A stretch of 64,000 nt of DNA from an uncultured Prevotella sp. (GTDB lineage: Bacteria > Bacteroidota > Bacteroidia > Bacteroidales > Bacteroidaceae), in NCBI GenBank assembly GCA_946183415.1, contig CAMHAM010000003.1, positions 84,581-148,580 of the forward strand. The letters run 5' to 3'. The notes beneath the pieces were generated by a model. The model saw only the letters and a program-made list of their open reading frames with translations, made no database searches and was not told the DNA's origin. A program made the translations under genes and the position numbers. Shown here one piece after another: positions 54,656 to 64,000 of the stretch. The number at the start of each line of letters is the position of its first letter. The stretch's first letter is position 1.

Positions 54656-55093
54656 ATGGAAAAGAAGATGGAAATGAAAAAAATTCCTTGGGGATATGAA
54701 CTTTGTTTTAATGACAATTGTCAGCAGCGCGCGAAGTGCTTGCACTATCTGGCTCGCCAGATGCAGGCGGAGAAGCGGCTTAGCGGTCCGGCCGTCTATC
54801 CGACGGCTTGGGAGAGTGGGGAGTGTAAGTGCTTCAGTGAGAACAAATTAGTGCAGAAGGCATGGGGCTTCAAGAACATCTACAAGAACGTGCCCCATTA
54901 CCAGCGGACGGAGGCACGCCGGTGTGTGAAGAACTACTTCAGCGCCGGCAACGGCCCTTACTACCGCTACCATCACGGTGAGAACAAGCTCACGCCCAGT
55001 CAGCAGCAGGATATCATGCAGATTCTGGCGAAGTTCGGCCCCACCGACGGCCTCGCTTTCGATCACTACGAGACGGACTTCAATTTTGCGTGA
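54656..55093 (+). CDS. Cysteine-containing small protein (DUF6078-like)
   Basis: CFNDNCQQRAKCLHYLARQ, CKCFSENKLVQKAWGFKNIYKNVPHYQRTEARRCVKNYF. Confidence 0.6.
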   Translation: MEKKMEMKKIPWGYELCFNDNCQQRAKCLHYLARQMQAEKRLSGPAVYPTAWESGECKCFSENKLVQKAWGFKNIYKNVPHYQRTEARRCVKNYFSAGNGPYYRYHHGENKLTPSQQQDIMQILAKFGPTDGLAFDHYETDFNFA

Positions 55094-55218
55094 ACCTTGA
55101 TGAGCAGGGGGACAATGAGAGCAGAGATAATTGCCGTAAAAGCCTTATCTTTGCATTCTTATACCTTACAGATCCCGTCTTCGGACTCTGGTTCAAGAAG
55201 AGGTTCCTATAAGTTGAC

Positions 55219-55258
55219 TGTCTAAAAATCATACGCTTTACTGTCTAATTTTTAGACA
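55219..55258. promoter_or_regulatory. Operator copy 2
   Basis: TGTCTAAAAATCATACGCTTTACTGTCTAATTTTTAGACA. Confidence 0.87.
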
Positions 55259-55336
55259 ATCTGTTTCCGCCAGGGCAGAAAACCTTGGCGGATTCGTTTT
55301 ATTGCCGTACTTTTGCATCAACAAAACGTAAATGAT

Positions 55337-57718
55337 ATGAAGAGTTATTTCAGATTTCTATCGCGCAACAAGCTATACACCTTTATTAATATAGCGGGGC
55401 TGGTGGTTTCGCTGATGTTCATCATTCTGATGGGCGACTATACGTGGCGGCAATATAGCATCGACTCGTGGCACAAGAATGCCGACCGCATCTACTTGAT
55501 GGGCAATGATAGAATGTTCTATATGTGGCCACAGGCAGCAGAGGCGATTAAGAAGCAGTGCCCGGAGGTGGACAAGACCTGTTGCGTGTTGAGTGCTGAC
55601 GGTAAGATTAGATATGGACAGCAGGAGGTGAAATCAAAAGATGCTCAGGATGGTATCATCATGCTGGCAGATTCCACTTTCTTCCAGTTCTTCGACTTTG
55701 AACTGACGAAAGGTGACCGCCAGACAGCCTTGGATGCGCCAGACAAATGCGTCATTACCGAGCGGCTGGCCAACAGGCTCTTTGGCAGCAGGAACCCCAT
55801 CGGGGAGTCGTTGCAGATTGTGGGCAAGCGCCATGTGCATATCGTTGGTTCTGACGATAACGATCCTTACGACAGCACTTTAGTTTATACCGTCAGCGCT
55901 GTCGCCAAGGACTTCGACCATACTGTGCTGCCTAACGAGACGCAGGTCATTGCCAATATGGAGCGTTACCCGCAAGTGGTGGGCTACAAACTCGAGAGCA
56001 ACATGTTTGCTCTCACGTCAACGGGTGCTATCAAGGCTTTTCTCATGCAGAAGCCAGGCACGAGCCTGGAGAGCAAGAAAGCGCAGATGGAAGACTATCT
56101 GCGAAAGAACTATGCGGACGCTTGGGGAGAATATGTACTCCATCTCACACCGCTCACCGACGTCATGTTCGCACCGCAGAATGAGGGTGCCGGCATGCTG
56201 AAGGGTGACAGGACGAGGCTCCAGATACTGCTTGCAGCCGTACTGGCCATCCTCTTCTTCGCCGTGAGCAACTATATCAACCTGACCGTAGCCAATACAG
56301 GCTTCCGCGCCAAGGAAATGGCCACGCGGCGGCTCTTCGGCAGCAGCCAGCGCAGCATTTCCCTGAAATTGATCGTCGAGTCTACGCTGATGGTGGCTTT
56401 CTGCTTCGTCATAGGCTTTATCTTGGCCTGCTGTTTCCAAGACGAGGCAGCCGAACTGTTCAAGGGCAAGATAGACCTGATGAACGATATTCGCGGGGAC
56501 ACCGTAGGAGTCAGCATGGGGTTCGTCTTGCTGACTGGTATCATCTCGGGCATCATGCCTTCGTGGCAGATTTCGCGCTTCCAGCCCATTGACATTGTGA
56601 AAGGCAGCTTCCGCTATCGCTCTAAGATGGTGCTGGGCAAGGTGTTCATCATCCTGCAGAATGTCGTCACCATCACGATGCTGACTTCTGCCCTCGTCAT
56701 CTGGCTGCAGCTGAACCACCTCCTTCATGCGCCATTGGGCTATAACACCAAGGACCTGTATTATGTCTATGCCCCCCAGGGAAAATTCCAGGCAGCCAGG
56801 AACCTGCTGGAGAAGATGCCCTTTGTGGAAGAGATTGGCGTGTTTCAAGGGACAACCTTCTCCAGTTTGAGTTGGAGTTCGCGTACCGTAGTCAGAGACG
56901 ACAAGAAAGTGCAGTTGCTTCGGACAGACATGGACAGTACGGCCTTCAAGCTCTACGGGCTGGAACTATTGAAGGATCATGGCCTTACGGATAGGGGGTA
57001 TTATCTGAACGAGGAAGCCATGCGACAGTTGGGCTATACGGACAGAGACCGTGAGATAGACTGGGGTGGCGGACAGAAGAATCCCATTGCGGGCGTTCTC
57101 CGTGATTTCCGGCGTGTCAATATCTTACAGGATGTGCAGCCTTTCGCCATTCGCCTGCAGGACGATATGGAGTGGCCAGGCTTCTTGGTGAAGACAAATG
57201 GCGACAAAAGGGCAAAGGCGGCTTTCGTCAAGATGGTCAAGGGGTTAGGCAGCAACGATCTTGATCTTGATCTTAAATGGCTTGTCACCAGTCTGGACGA
57301 GAGCGTCGCCGAGACCTTCGAGGATGAGCAGAACACGCTGCGCATCATATCGCTTTTCACCCTCATTGCCATCGTCATCTCCGTGCTGGGCTACGTGGGG
57401 CTGTCGCTCTTCTTCATCCGCCAGCGCAAGAAGGAGATAGCCATCCGCAAGGTGATGGGATCGACGTCGGGCGAGGTACTGTTGCTGATGCTCCGCACCT
57501 TCTCCGTGCCCATGCTGATTTCGTTCGTCATCGCCGTGCCTGTCTCCTATTATATCATGAGCGACTGGCTCTCGAACTTCTCCTATCGCATCGCGCTCAG
57601 CCCCTGGATATTCGCCGTAGCCGGGTTTACCTGCTTCATCATTTCCCTGCTCACCGTCGTCATCCAGAGCTGGCGCGCTGCTTCTGAGAATCCCGTCAAC
57701 AATATCAAGACGGAATAA
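55337..57718 (+). CDS. FtsX/MacB-type ABC transporter permease (no ATPase domain)
   Basis: YFRFLSRNKLYTFINIAGLVVSLMFIIL, RRLFGSSQRSISLKLIVES, RKKEIAIRKVMGSTSGEVLLLML, VNNIKTE terminus; start placed at MKSYF. Confidence 0.92.
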   Translation: MKSYFRFLSRNKLYTFINIAGLVVSLMFIILMGDYTWRQYSIDSWHKNADRIYLMGNDRMFYMWPQAAEAIKKQCPEVDKTCCVLSADGKIRYGQQEVKSKDAQDGIIMLADSTFFQFFDFELTKGDRQTALDAPDKCVITERLANRLFGSRNPIGESLQIVGKRHVHIVGSDDNDPYDSTLVYTVSAVAKDFDHTVLPNETQVIANMERYPQVVGYKLESNMFALTSTGAIKAFLMQKPGTSLESKKAQMEDYLRKNYADAWGEYVLHLTPLTDVMFAPQNEGAGMLKGDRTRLQILLAAVLAILFFAVSNYINLTVANTGFRAKEMATRRLFGSSQRSISLKLIVESTLMVAFCFVIGFILACCFQDEAAELFKGKIDLMNDIRGDTVGVSMGFVLLTGIISGIMPSWQISRFQPIDIVKGSFRYRSKMVLGKVFIILQNVVTITMLTSALVIWLQLNHLLHAPLGYNTKDLYYVYAPQGKFQAARNLLEKMPFVEEIGVFQGTTFSSLSWSSRTVVRDDKKVQLLRTDMDSTAFKLYGLELLKDHGLTDRGYYLNEEAMRQLGYTDRDREIDWGGGQKNPIAGVLRDFRRVNILQDVQPFAIRLQDDMEWPGFLVKTNGDKRAKAAFVKMVKGLGSNDLDLDLKWLVTSLDESVAETFEDEQNTLRIISLFTLIAIVISVLGYVGLSLFFIRQRKKEIAIRKVMGSTSGEVLLLMLRTFSVPMLISFVIAVPVSYYIMSDWLSNFSYRIALSPWIFAVAGFTCFIISLLTVVIQSWRAASENPVNNIKTE

Positions 57719-57724
57719 CACCAT

Positions 57725-57761
57725 CGGGCGAAATCTACATGCGTATGGATAGATTTCGCCC
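57725..57761. terminator. 12-bp-stem hairpin between permease 1 and the DUF4143 ATPase gene
   Basis: CGGGCGAAATCT-n13-AGATTTCGCCCG. Confidence 0.6.
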
Positions 57762-57836
57762 GAAATATTTGGTGGTTTGAAAGAAAAGTTGTACCTTTGG
57801 CCAAATTTTAAGTCCAACTTTAAATTTGTCCACTGC

Positions 57837-59024
57837 ATGAGTAAGACTTTAATAAACAGAACGTTAGCATCGTCGTTTTCTGATGTATTTAGTATTTTGC
57901 CCATCATTACGCTGACTGGACCGCGCCAATCAGGTAAGACCACGCTGTGCCGTGAGCAATTTCCAGAGCTGCCATACGTCAGCTTTGAGCATGCTGCTAC
58001 GTTGGCAGATGTACAGGCTGACCCTGTGGCCTTTCTCAATCGCTATCCGAAGGGGGTCATCATAGACGAGGCACAGCATTACCCCACCATCTTTTCGTAT
58101 TTGCAGGTCACGGTCGATGAAGACCGTTTCCAGGGTACCGACCAGCATCACTATATTGTGACTGGCAGCAGCAATTTCGCCATGATGGAGAAAATTACAC
58201 AGTCGATGGCCGGGCGTACTGCCGTCTATTCGCTCCTTCCCCTTAGTACGGCTGAGATTATGTCATATCAACCAGAGGCCAGCACGTCGAAGATGCTGCT
58301 CTATGGTGGGTTCCCCGCTGTTTGGACAGCTGACAACGAGTTGCTTCGGCAGCAACTGCTGAGCAACTATTATACTACTTATATAGAGCGCGATGTGCGT
58401 ACACTCATCAACGTGAAAGACCTGCAGGCATTCCAGACATTCATTCGCTTGTGTGCCAGCCGTGTAGGACAGGAGTTCAATGCGTCGGCTGTGTCAAATG
58501 AGGTTGGCGTCAGTGTACCAACCATTAAACATTGGCTCAGCATCCTTGCTGCTTCCTATGTGGTCTATCTGCTGCACCCATACTATACCAACATCGGCAA
58601 GCGGCTGACGAAGACGCCAAAACTCTATTTCTACGACACGGGACTGGCTGCTTTCCTGTTAGGCATCAGCACGGAGCAGCAGATGGATGTCCATCCGCTG
58701 CGAGGTGCGCTGTTCGAGAACATGGTCATCAACGACATGATGAAGCTCGACCTGAACCGAGGCAACAACATGCAGCAACTGTTCTTCTATCGCGACAAGA
58801 GCCAGCGAGAGGTGGACGTGCTGCGCATTCTGCCACCCAATCTTGTGGAGGCATACGAGATTAAGTCCGCTCAGACGTGGAATGCTGACTTCTTTGCCAA
58901 TCTCAACTACCTGCGACCTCTGCTGAAGGAGCGGCTACTAAAGACAACGGTTGTTTATGACGGCACGCAGGAGAGTCACCAGACGGACAACGGCATTATC
59001 AACTTCCGCCACCTTCAGTGGTAA
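57837..59024 (+). CDS. AAA ATPase with DUF4143-type C-terminus
   Basis: ITLTGPRQSGKTTLCREQFPELPYVSFE Walker A, GVIIDEAQHYPTIFSYLQ Walker B, TKTPKLYFYDTGLAAFLLGI, FYRDKSQREVDVL. Confidence 0.92.
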   Translation: MSKTLINRTLASSFSDVFSILPIITLTGPRQSGKTTLCREQFPELPYVSFEHAATLADVQADPVAFLNRYPKGVIIDEAQHYPTIFSYLQVTVDEDRFQGTDQHHYIVTGSSNFAMMEKITQSMAGRTAVYSLLPLSTAEIMSYQPEASTSKMLLYGGFPAVWTADNELLRQQLLSNYYTTYIERDVRTLINVKDLQAFQTFIRLCASRVGQEFNASAVSNEVGVSVPTIKHWLSILAASYVVYLLHPYYTNIGKRLTKTPKLYFYDTGLAAFLLGISTEQQMDVHPLRGALFENMVINDMMKLDLNRGNNMQQLFFYRDKSQREVDVLRILPPNLVEAYEIKSAQTWNADFFANLNYLRPLLKERLLKTTVVYDGTQESHQTDNGIINFRHLQW

Positions 59025-59034
59025 CCCTGCCGAC

Positions 59035-59074
59035 TGTCTAAAAATCATACGCTTTACTGTCTAATTTTTAGACA
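59035..59074. promoter_or_regulatory. Operator copy 3
   Basis: TGTCTAAAAATCATACGCTTTACTGTCTAATTTTTAGACA, identical to copy 2. Confidence 0.87.
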
Positions 59075-59154
59075 ATCTACTTCCGCCAGGGCCGAAAACC
59101 TTGGCGGATTCGTTTTCTTAGCGTAACTTTGCAGCAGAAAAAAATAAGAATCGT

Positions 59155-61542
59155 ATGAAGACTATTGTTAGAAACTTTACATCTATGTTCCGCAAGTTTG
59201 TGTCGGCAAGCTTGCTGAATCTGCTGGGACTGAGCCTGGCTTTCGCCTCGTTCTTTGTCATCATGACGCAGGTCAACTACGACCTGGGCTACAACAAGAG
59301 CTTTACGGAGCACGAAAAGCTGTTCCGCTTGACCTTGAAGTTAGGGCCTGGCATGGAGGACTACGGCGTGACGCTGCCCCGCCCGCTGGTGGAGCAGTTG
59401 GCGGCAGCGTCGCCGCATATCAAGGGCTATGGCATCGAAGAGGGCTGGACAAGAATCGACCAGTATATGTTGGACGATCAGGAGTATTCGCTGAATCTTG
59501 TGTATGGGATTCACGACTATATGAGCGTATTCAAGCCAACCGTCATCTGTGGTGACTTGAAGGGCTTGAACCAGTTGCCCAATATCGTGCTGCCGCGTTC
59601 AGAAGCCATGCGCATCTTTGGCACTGCCAATGCGGTGGGCAAAACCTTGAAATACAAATGGGTGGAGGATTGGATCTTCAATGTGTGTGCCGTGATAGAA
59701 GACTATCCAGAAAACAACTTTCTGCACGGCATTAGCTTCAGGGGTATCAATGACAACGAAGGCAATTACCGCAACTGGAACTATCAGGCTTATATCCGTG
59801 TGGACGATGTGGCCAACCTGCCGAACGTGATTACCGCCATGCGCCAGAAAGCCATCGAGCTGTTCAAAGATGATTTCAACATGACAACCCCACAAGAGGA
59901 GGAAGCCCTGCAAGTGGTGTTGACGCCTATTGCCGATACCCATTTCGCGAAAGACCTCAGCAAGGATTCGCCCAACATCAAGTCGGTCAGCAGGAGTTCC
60001 GTCTATCTGCTCATCTGCTTCTCGCTGCTCATCGTCGTGATAGCCGCCGTCAACTTCATGAACTTCACCCTGGCCGAGACACCGCTGCGCATCCGCAGCA
60101 TCAACACGCAGAAAGTGTTGGGCGCATCGACGGCCAGTCTGCGCGGCAGTCTGCTGGCCGAGGCCGTCATCATCAGTCTGCTGGCATTCGTGGGGGCAAT
60201 GGCGATGGTCTGGCTGGCTCACGACTTAGGCTTGCAGGAGCTGGTGCAGGGCAGCATCCTGTTGCAGGATAACCTGTGGCTGGCAGGCGTCACCCTGCTC
60301 ATCAGCATCGTGGTGGGATTGTTGGCAGGAGCCTATCCGTCGTATTACGTCACGTCCTTCCCACCAGCCTTGGTGCTGAAAGGCTCGTTCGGCCTGTCGC
60401 CCAAAGGTCGTGTTCTGCGCACCTCACTAATCTGCCTGCAGTTCGTCGTGTCGTTCATGCTGGTCATCGGTGTGGGTATCATGTACCTGCAGAGCTACCT
60501 CATTTTCCACACCGACTATGGCTTCGACAAGGACGAAGTGATGGTGGTGCCGACAGCTCCCGACACGCGCAACCATGCCGATGCCATCGATGCCGACCTG
60601 CGCAAGATTCCAGGCATTGAGGGGGCCAGTCTGGCTCAGAGCGTCTTGGGCAGTAGCGACCGCTATCAGACGTGGGGCAGGGGCGAAGGCGACAAGCACA
60701 TGACGTTTACCTGTGTCTTCGTCGACTGGCGTTTCCTCAGCGTGATGGGCATCGACATCGTGGAGGGCCGCAATTTCCGCCAGACCGACGGCGACGTGTA
60801 TATCTTCAACGCGTCGGCCAAGAAGAAATACCCCTGGCTTGCCGTCGATAAGCCCATCAACGACAAAGACATGCCCGTCGTCGGTTTCTGCGAGGACATC
60901 AAGTATAGCACCTTGCGCGTGGATGACAGTCAGCAGCCCATAGCCTTCGTGGTGCCCAGCCGTGACGGCTATTTCTCGAAGGAAGGTTTCTGGCGCAACC
61001 ACCTCTTAGTGCGTGTGGCGAAGGGCATGGACAAGCGGGAGGCCAAACAGAAAGTGCTGGACGTGGTGCTGAAATACGAACACGAAAGCAAGCCCGACAT
61101 CAGCGACCTGCGCTACGTGGACGATGTGCTGGAGGAATCGTACCATCAGGAAAGGCTCTTCACCCAGCAGATTCTGCTGTTCTCGCTGCTGGCCATCCTC
61201 ATCAGCATCATCGGCGTGTTTGGCCTGACGATGTTCGAGAGCGAGTACCGCCGCAAGGAGATTGGCATCCGCAAGGTGTTCGGCAGCTCTACGAAGGAAA
61301 TCCTGATGATGTTCTGGCGGCGATACCTCTACATCCTGTTAGGCTGTTTCGTGGTGGCGGCTCCCATCGGTTACTTGGTGGGCCTGCATTGGCTCGAAGG
61401 CTTCGCCGTCCGCACCGCCATCTCGCCCCTGCTGTTCGTCGTGTCCTTCCTGCTCATCACGCTGATCACCATGCTGACGGTGACTTACCAGAGCTGGAAG
61501 AACGCCAACGAGAACCCCATCAACAGCATCAAGACGGAGTGA
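59155..61542 (+). CDS. FtsX/MacB-type ABC transporter permease (no ATPase domain), paralogue of 55337..57718
   Basis: FRKFVSASLLNLLGLSLAFASFFVIM, TQKVLGASTASLRGSLLAEA, RRKEIGIRKVFGSSTKEILMMF, INSIKTE terminus. Confidence 0.92.
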   Translation: MKTIVRNFTSMFRKFVSASLLNLLGLSLAFASFFVIMTQVNYDLGYNKSFTEHEKLFRLTLKLGPGMEDYGVTLPRPLVEQLAAASPHIKGYGIEEGWTRIDQYMLDDQEYSLNLVYGIHDYMSVFKPTVICGDLKGLNQLPNIVLPRSEAMRIFGTANAVGKTLKYKWVEDWIFNVCAVIEDYPENNFLHGISFRGINDNEGNYRNWNYQAYIRVDDVANLPNVITAMRQKAIELFKDDFNMTTPQEEEALQVVLTPIADTHFAKDLSKDSPNIKSVSRSSVYLLICFSLLIVVIAAVNFMNFTLAETPLRIRSINTQKVLGASTASLRGSLLAEAVIISLLAFVGAMAMVWLAHDLGLQELVQGSILLQDNLWLAGVTLLISIVVGLLAGAYPSYYVTSFPPALVLKGSFGLSPKGRVLRTSLICLQFVVSFMLVIGVGIMYLQSYLIFHTDYGFDKDEVMVVPTAPDTRNHADAIDADLRKIPGIEGASLAQSVLGSSDRYQTWGRGEGDKHMTFTCVFVDWRFLSVMGIDIVEGRNFRQTDGDVYIFNASAKKKYPWLAVDKPINDKDMPVVGFCEDIKYSTLRVDDSQQPIAFVVPSRDGYFSKEGFWRNHLLVRVAKGMDKREAKQKVLDVVLKYEHESKPDISDLRYVDDVLEESYHQERLFTQQILLFSLLAILISIIGVFGLTMFESEYRRKEIGIRKVFGSSTKEILMMFWRRYLYILLGCFVVAAPIGYLVGLHWLEGFAVRTAISPLLFVVSFLLITLITMLTVTYQSWKNANENPINSIKTE

Positions 61543-61670
61543 CAGATTGGCCAGTAGTATGGATTAACTCCTTGAATAGGGGTCAGTCTTGGCAGCGACA
61601 CTATTTGATGATGTCCAAAACGCATTTCCGCTTTTCCAATAAAGCGCAATGGTATTTATTGTCAAAATAT

Positions 61671-61725
61671 ATCAATTCGGGTATAATTTTGAATGAAATA
61701 CTCCAAATTATACCCGAACTGATGT
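61671..61725. repeat. Long imperfect palindrome (19-bp arms, 1 mismatch)
   Basis: ATCAATTCGGGTATAATTT-n17-AAATTATACCCGAACTGAT. Confidence 0.85.
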
Positions 61726-61752
61726 AATAAAGCGGTTGCGACTATCTAACGG

Positions 61753-62046
61753 TCATGTCTTTTTTACATTCAGATAGCTTTTCAGCGCTTTCACATAATC
61801 CTCAAAGGCTTTCAGCCCGACAGGCGTGATGCGGCATAGGGTACAGGGTTTCTTGCCCTTGAAGGTCTTCTCTACCTCTATGTAGCCTGCCGCCGAGAGT
61901 TTGTCTATCTGTACACTCAGGTTGCCCGCCGTGGCTCCCGTCTGTTCCTTGATGTAGGGGAACTCGGCTTCCTCGGCACTGATGAGCAGCGACATCACGG
62001 CCAGTCGCAACTCGGCGTGCAGCAGGGGGTCTAATGGTTTGAACAT
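61753..62046 (-). CDS. Winged-helix transcriptional regulator
   Basis: DPLLHAELRLAVMSLLISAEEAEFPYIKEQTGATAGNLSVQIDKLSAAGYIEVEKTFKGKKPCT. Confidence 0.85.
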   Translation of the reverse strand: MFKPLDPLLHAELRLAVMSLLISAEEAEFPYIKEQTGATAGNLSVQIDKLSAAGYIEVEKTFKGKKPCTLCRITPVGLKAFEDYVKALKSYLNVKKT

Positions 62047-62059
62047 GGGTTGGTCCTCC

Positions 62060-62686
62060 TTATTTCTGGTTTTGCATGAAAATCGCTACACCTGGCACAA
62101 TCAGCCCAATCAAGGCCACGACTGCCATCACATAGAGCTGTGTATGACCAGGGAAATGCAATGCACCGAAAAATCCGCCGATGCCTGCGATAAGTCCACA
62201 CACCTGAATGATGCGGTTTCGGATGACGAGTCCTGTGATTGTTGTACCCATGCCGAAGCATAGCGAGATGATACTGGTGATGCAGCCAAACACATATACC
62301 TTTGGCATAATCAGTTCCATTGGCAGCATTCCACTACCGATAAAGCCGAATATCATCCCTACACCACAACAGAAAACGCCAAACGTTGCCCACACATGAC
62401 CGATGGTCTTCCCAACAAAAGTAGTCGGGATGCTTTCTCTTCGTTTGCCGATTATCCAGTCGCCTGCATATCCTATCAGCCACAACACAGCCCACAGCAT
62501 ATTCCATACTGGCCCGCCATGATTTTTCCATAGGTAGGCGATGAACAATGAGAATATGACTACGCAAGATCCCCACCAAATGAGTGGTATGGCTGAATTC
62601 TTGTTGATGGTGCGCTGACTGCGCTCTATTGATTCTCTGATGATCTCCAGACTGCGCTCGGCAGTCATGTTATTCTTTTCTTCCAT
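62060..62686 (-). CDS. Membrane protein co-transcribed with the winged-helix regulator
   Basis: Several predicted TM segments; 13-bp gap to 61753..62046. Confidence 0.7.
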   Translation of the reverse strand: MEEKNNMTAERSLEIIRESIERSQRTINKNSAIPLIWWGSCVVIFSLFIAYLWKNHGGPVWNMLWAVLWLIGYAGDWIIGKRRESIPTTFVGKTIGHVWATFGVFCCGVGMIFGFIGSGMLPMELIMPKVYVFGCITSIISLCFGMGTTITGLVIRNRIIQVCGLIAGIGGFFGALHFPGHTQLYVMAVVALIGLIVPGVAIFMQNQK

Positions 62687-62991
62687 TGTTGTTTCATTTT
62701 TAAGTGATGTTCTACTTTTGTTTACTGCTCTCTGGCCTCGTCCGTGCTCCTGCAGAAAGCACGGCTTCGACCTATCGTGTCCGGTTCACGCTGCAAAGAT
62801 AGACAAGTTTATGATATAAACCAAATTATTTCGTAAATATTTTGCTCCTCAGGCAGATATTTAACATTTCATTAAAGAAAATGGCCAAGGTTGGCTGAAC
62901 TTTTCGCCTAAATATAATAAAAGGTGAGGCAAGGATGAATATCTTTCGGATTATTTTCGTAACTTTGCGGCGTTAAATCATATATGAGTAT

Positions 62992-63642
62992 ATGGACATC
63001 GCTTTTCTGTTAGACAAATATTTCAAGGGAACAAACAACGTCTCAATTGACGTGTTTGACGCACAGACACTGAATGCTGTGTATAGGAATGTCGTCAGTG
63101 CCATGACTTCTCATTTCGAGATAGAGGTCAGCGTGCTGCAGGCATTGAGCTATTGTCTGTATGAGATGATGGATAATGTCTATATACATTCAGGAAAACC
63201 TCTGGGTACTGCCATCACATATTTCGACAAATCCAGTAAAATCTTGCGCATCCTCATTGCCGACGGCGGAATGGGTATCAAGGCCTCATTGGCAGAGAAC
63301 GAAAAATATAGCGACATCACAGAGGCTGAGGCTCTCAGACTATGCCTGCAAGACTCGATAACCGACGGCAAGGGTATGGGATTTGGCCTCTACACTACGG
63401 CCAAACTTATCGAAAAGATCGGCAAAATGTTTATCCTGCATTCAGGAAGTCACAAGCTGATGATGAAAGACGGAGAGACTACCTGTGTGGAGAATGGCTT
63501 CTGGCAAGGAACACTCATCTATATGGAGATTGGTACTACCAAGGAAATAGACCCCAACCAAGTGGTTGACCACAGAGTGGATGCGGCAGAAGAATATAAC
63601 GAGGCATTTGTAGAAACAGAAGAATTGGAATCGCTATGGTAG
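62992..63642 (+). CDS. HATPase_c domain protein (anti-sigma-kinase-like ATP-binding protein)
   Basis: LYEMMDNVYIHSGKPLG, IADGGMGI, DGKGMGFGLYTTAKLIEKIG. Confidence 0.8.
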   Translation: MDIAFLLDKYFKGTNNVSIDVFDAQTLNAVYRNVVSAMTSHFEIEVSVLQALSYCLYEMMDNVYIHSGKPLGTAITYFDKSSKILRILIADGGMGIKASLAENEKYSDITEAEALRLCLQDSITDGKGMGFGLYTTAKLIEKIGKMFILHSGSHKLMMKDGETTCVENGFWQGTLIYMEIGTTKEIDPNQVVDHRVDAAEEYNEAFVETEELESLW

Positions 63643-63932
63643 AGTTTAAGTTTATAGAATACGGAACAGACTTCGGCACCCGCGACATGGGCATGAAACT
63701 CCGCGAGAAGCTGTTGCCACTCATCAAGGAGAACGACAAGGTTGTTCTTGATTTCACTGGTGTGAATGTTGTTTCCAACAGTTTTGCTGATGAGTGTATC
63801 GCCAAACTGCTTTTGGATATGCCGCTAAGCGAACTCAAGCAGCACACCACCTTCCGTGGGCTCAATCCTATGGCTGAGCGTAGCGTGCTCGTGGCCCTCC
63901 AGCGAAGATACAAGGTGCTGAAAACAAGCTAA
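63636..63932 (+). CDS. STAS-like (DUF4325) protein
   Basis: VVLDFTGVNVVSNSFADECIAKLL; overlaps the HATPase ORF by 7 bp. Confidence 0.8.
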   Translation: MVEFKFIEYGTDFGTRDMGMKLREKLLPLIKENDKVVLDFTGVNVVSNSFADECIAKLLLDMPLSELKQHTTFRGLNPMAERSVLVALQRRYKVLKTS

Positions 63933-64000
63933 AGAGTTGACAGACCCACTGTGAGCGTGCCCATGAGACTGAAAGCAAGTATGATGCCCATACGATTCCT

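Overview
The window is a Bacteroidetes chromosome segment, probably Prevotella-like judging by gene content, TAnnTTTG -7 boxes, a SusC/SusD locus and a short T9SS-like C-terminal tail. There is no rRNA, no recognisable tRNA, no CRISPR array and no intact transposase that I could support. Main blocks: (1) 3' end of parE, S41 protease, a GH53 galactanase fused to a VanX-type dipeptidase, NCS2 permease, TPR histidine kinase, YjjG-like HAD, GltS. (2) An arabinan-type PUL at 11.1-26.2 kb: kinase-less propeller/AraC regulator, SusC, SusD, a lipoprotein with an internal duplication, three GH43s. (3) A visibly GC-rich 3.7 kb cassette at 26.6-30.4 kb (condensation-like acyltransferase with a truncated paralogue, secreted C26 amidohydrolase, TraX) bounded by perfect 18-bp inverted repeats. 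(4) An iron/haem-type locus at 31-40.6 kb: hemerythrin-LuxR regulator, porins, imelysin, di-haem oxidoreductase, CxxCH lipoprotein, RidA-like protein, free-standing CcsA-like domain. (5) A histidine kinase/AAA-less Fis-type regulator with a TolC-HlyD efflux operon. Its 40-bp double-palindrome operator is repeated upstream of two FtsX/MacB-type permeases at 55.3 and 59.2 kb. (6) BlaI/M56/TPR genes, an ECF sigma operon, and a HATPase/STAS-like pair. The most unusual non-genic signal is a dispersed family of short arrays with exact 22-bp (or 11-bp) period but different unit sequences. One lies in frame inside tolC, and two loci share a ~120-bp composite element in opposite orientations. All family assignments are from reading the sequence; no searches were run.
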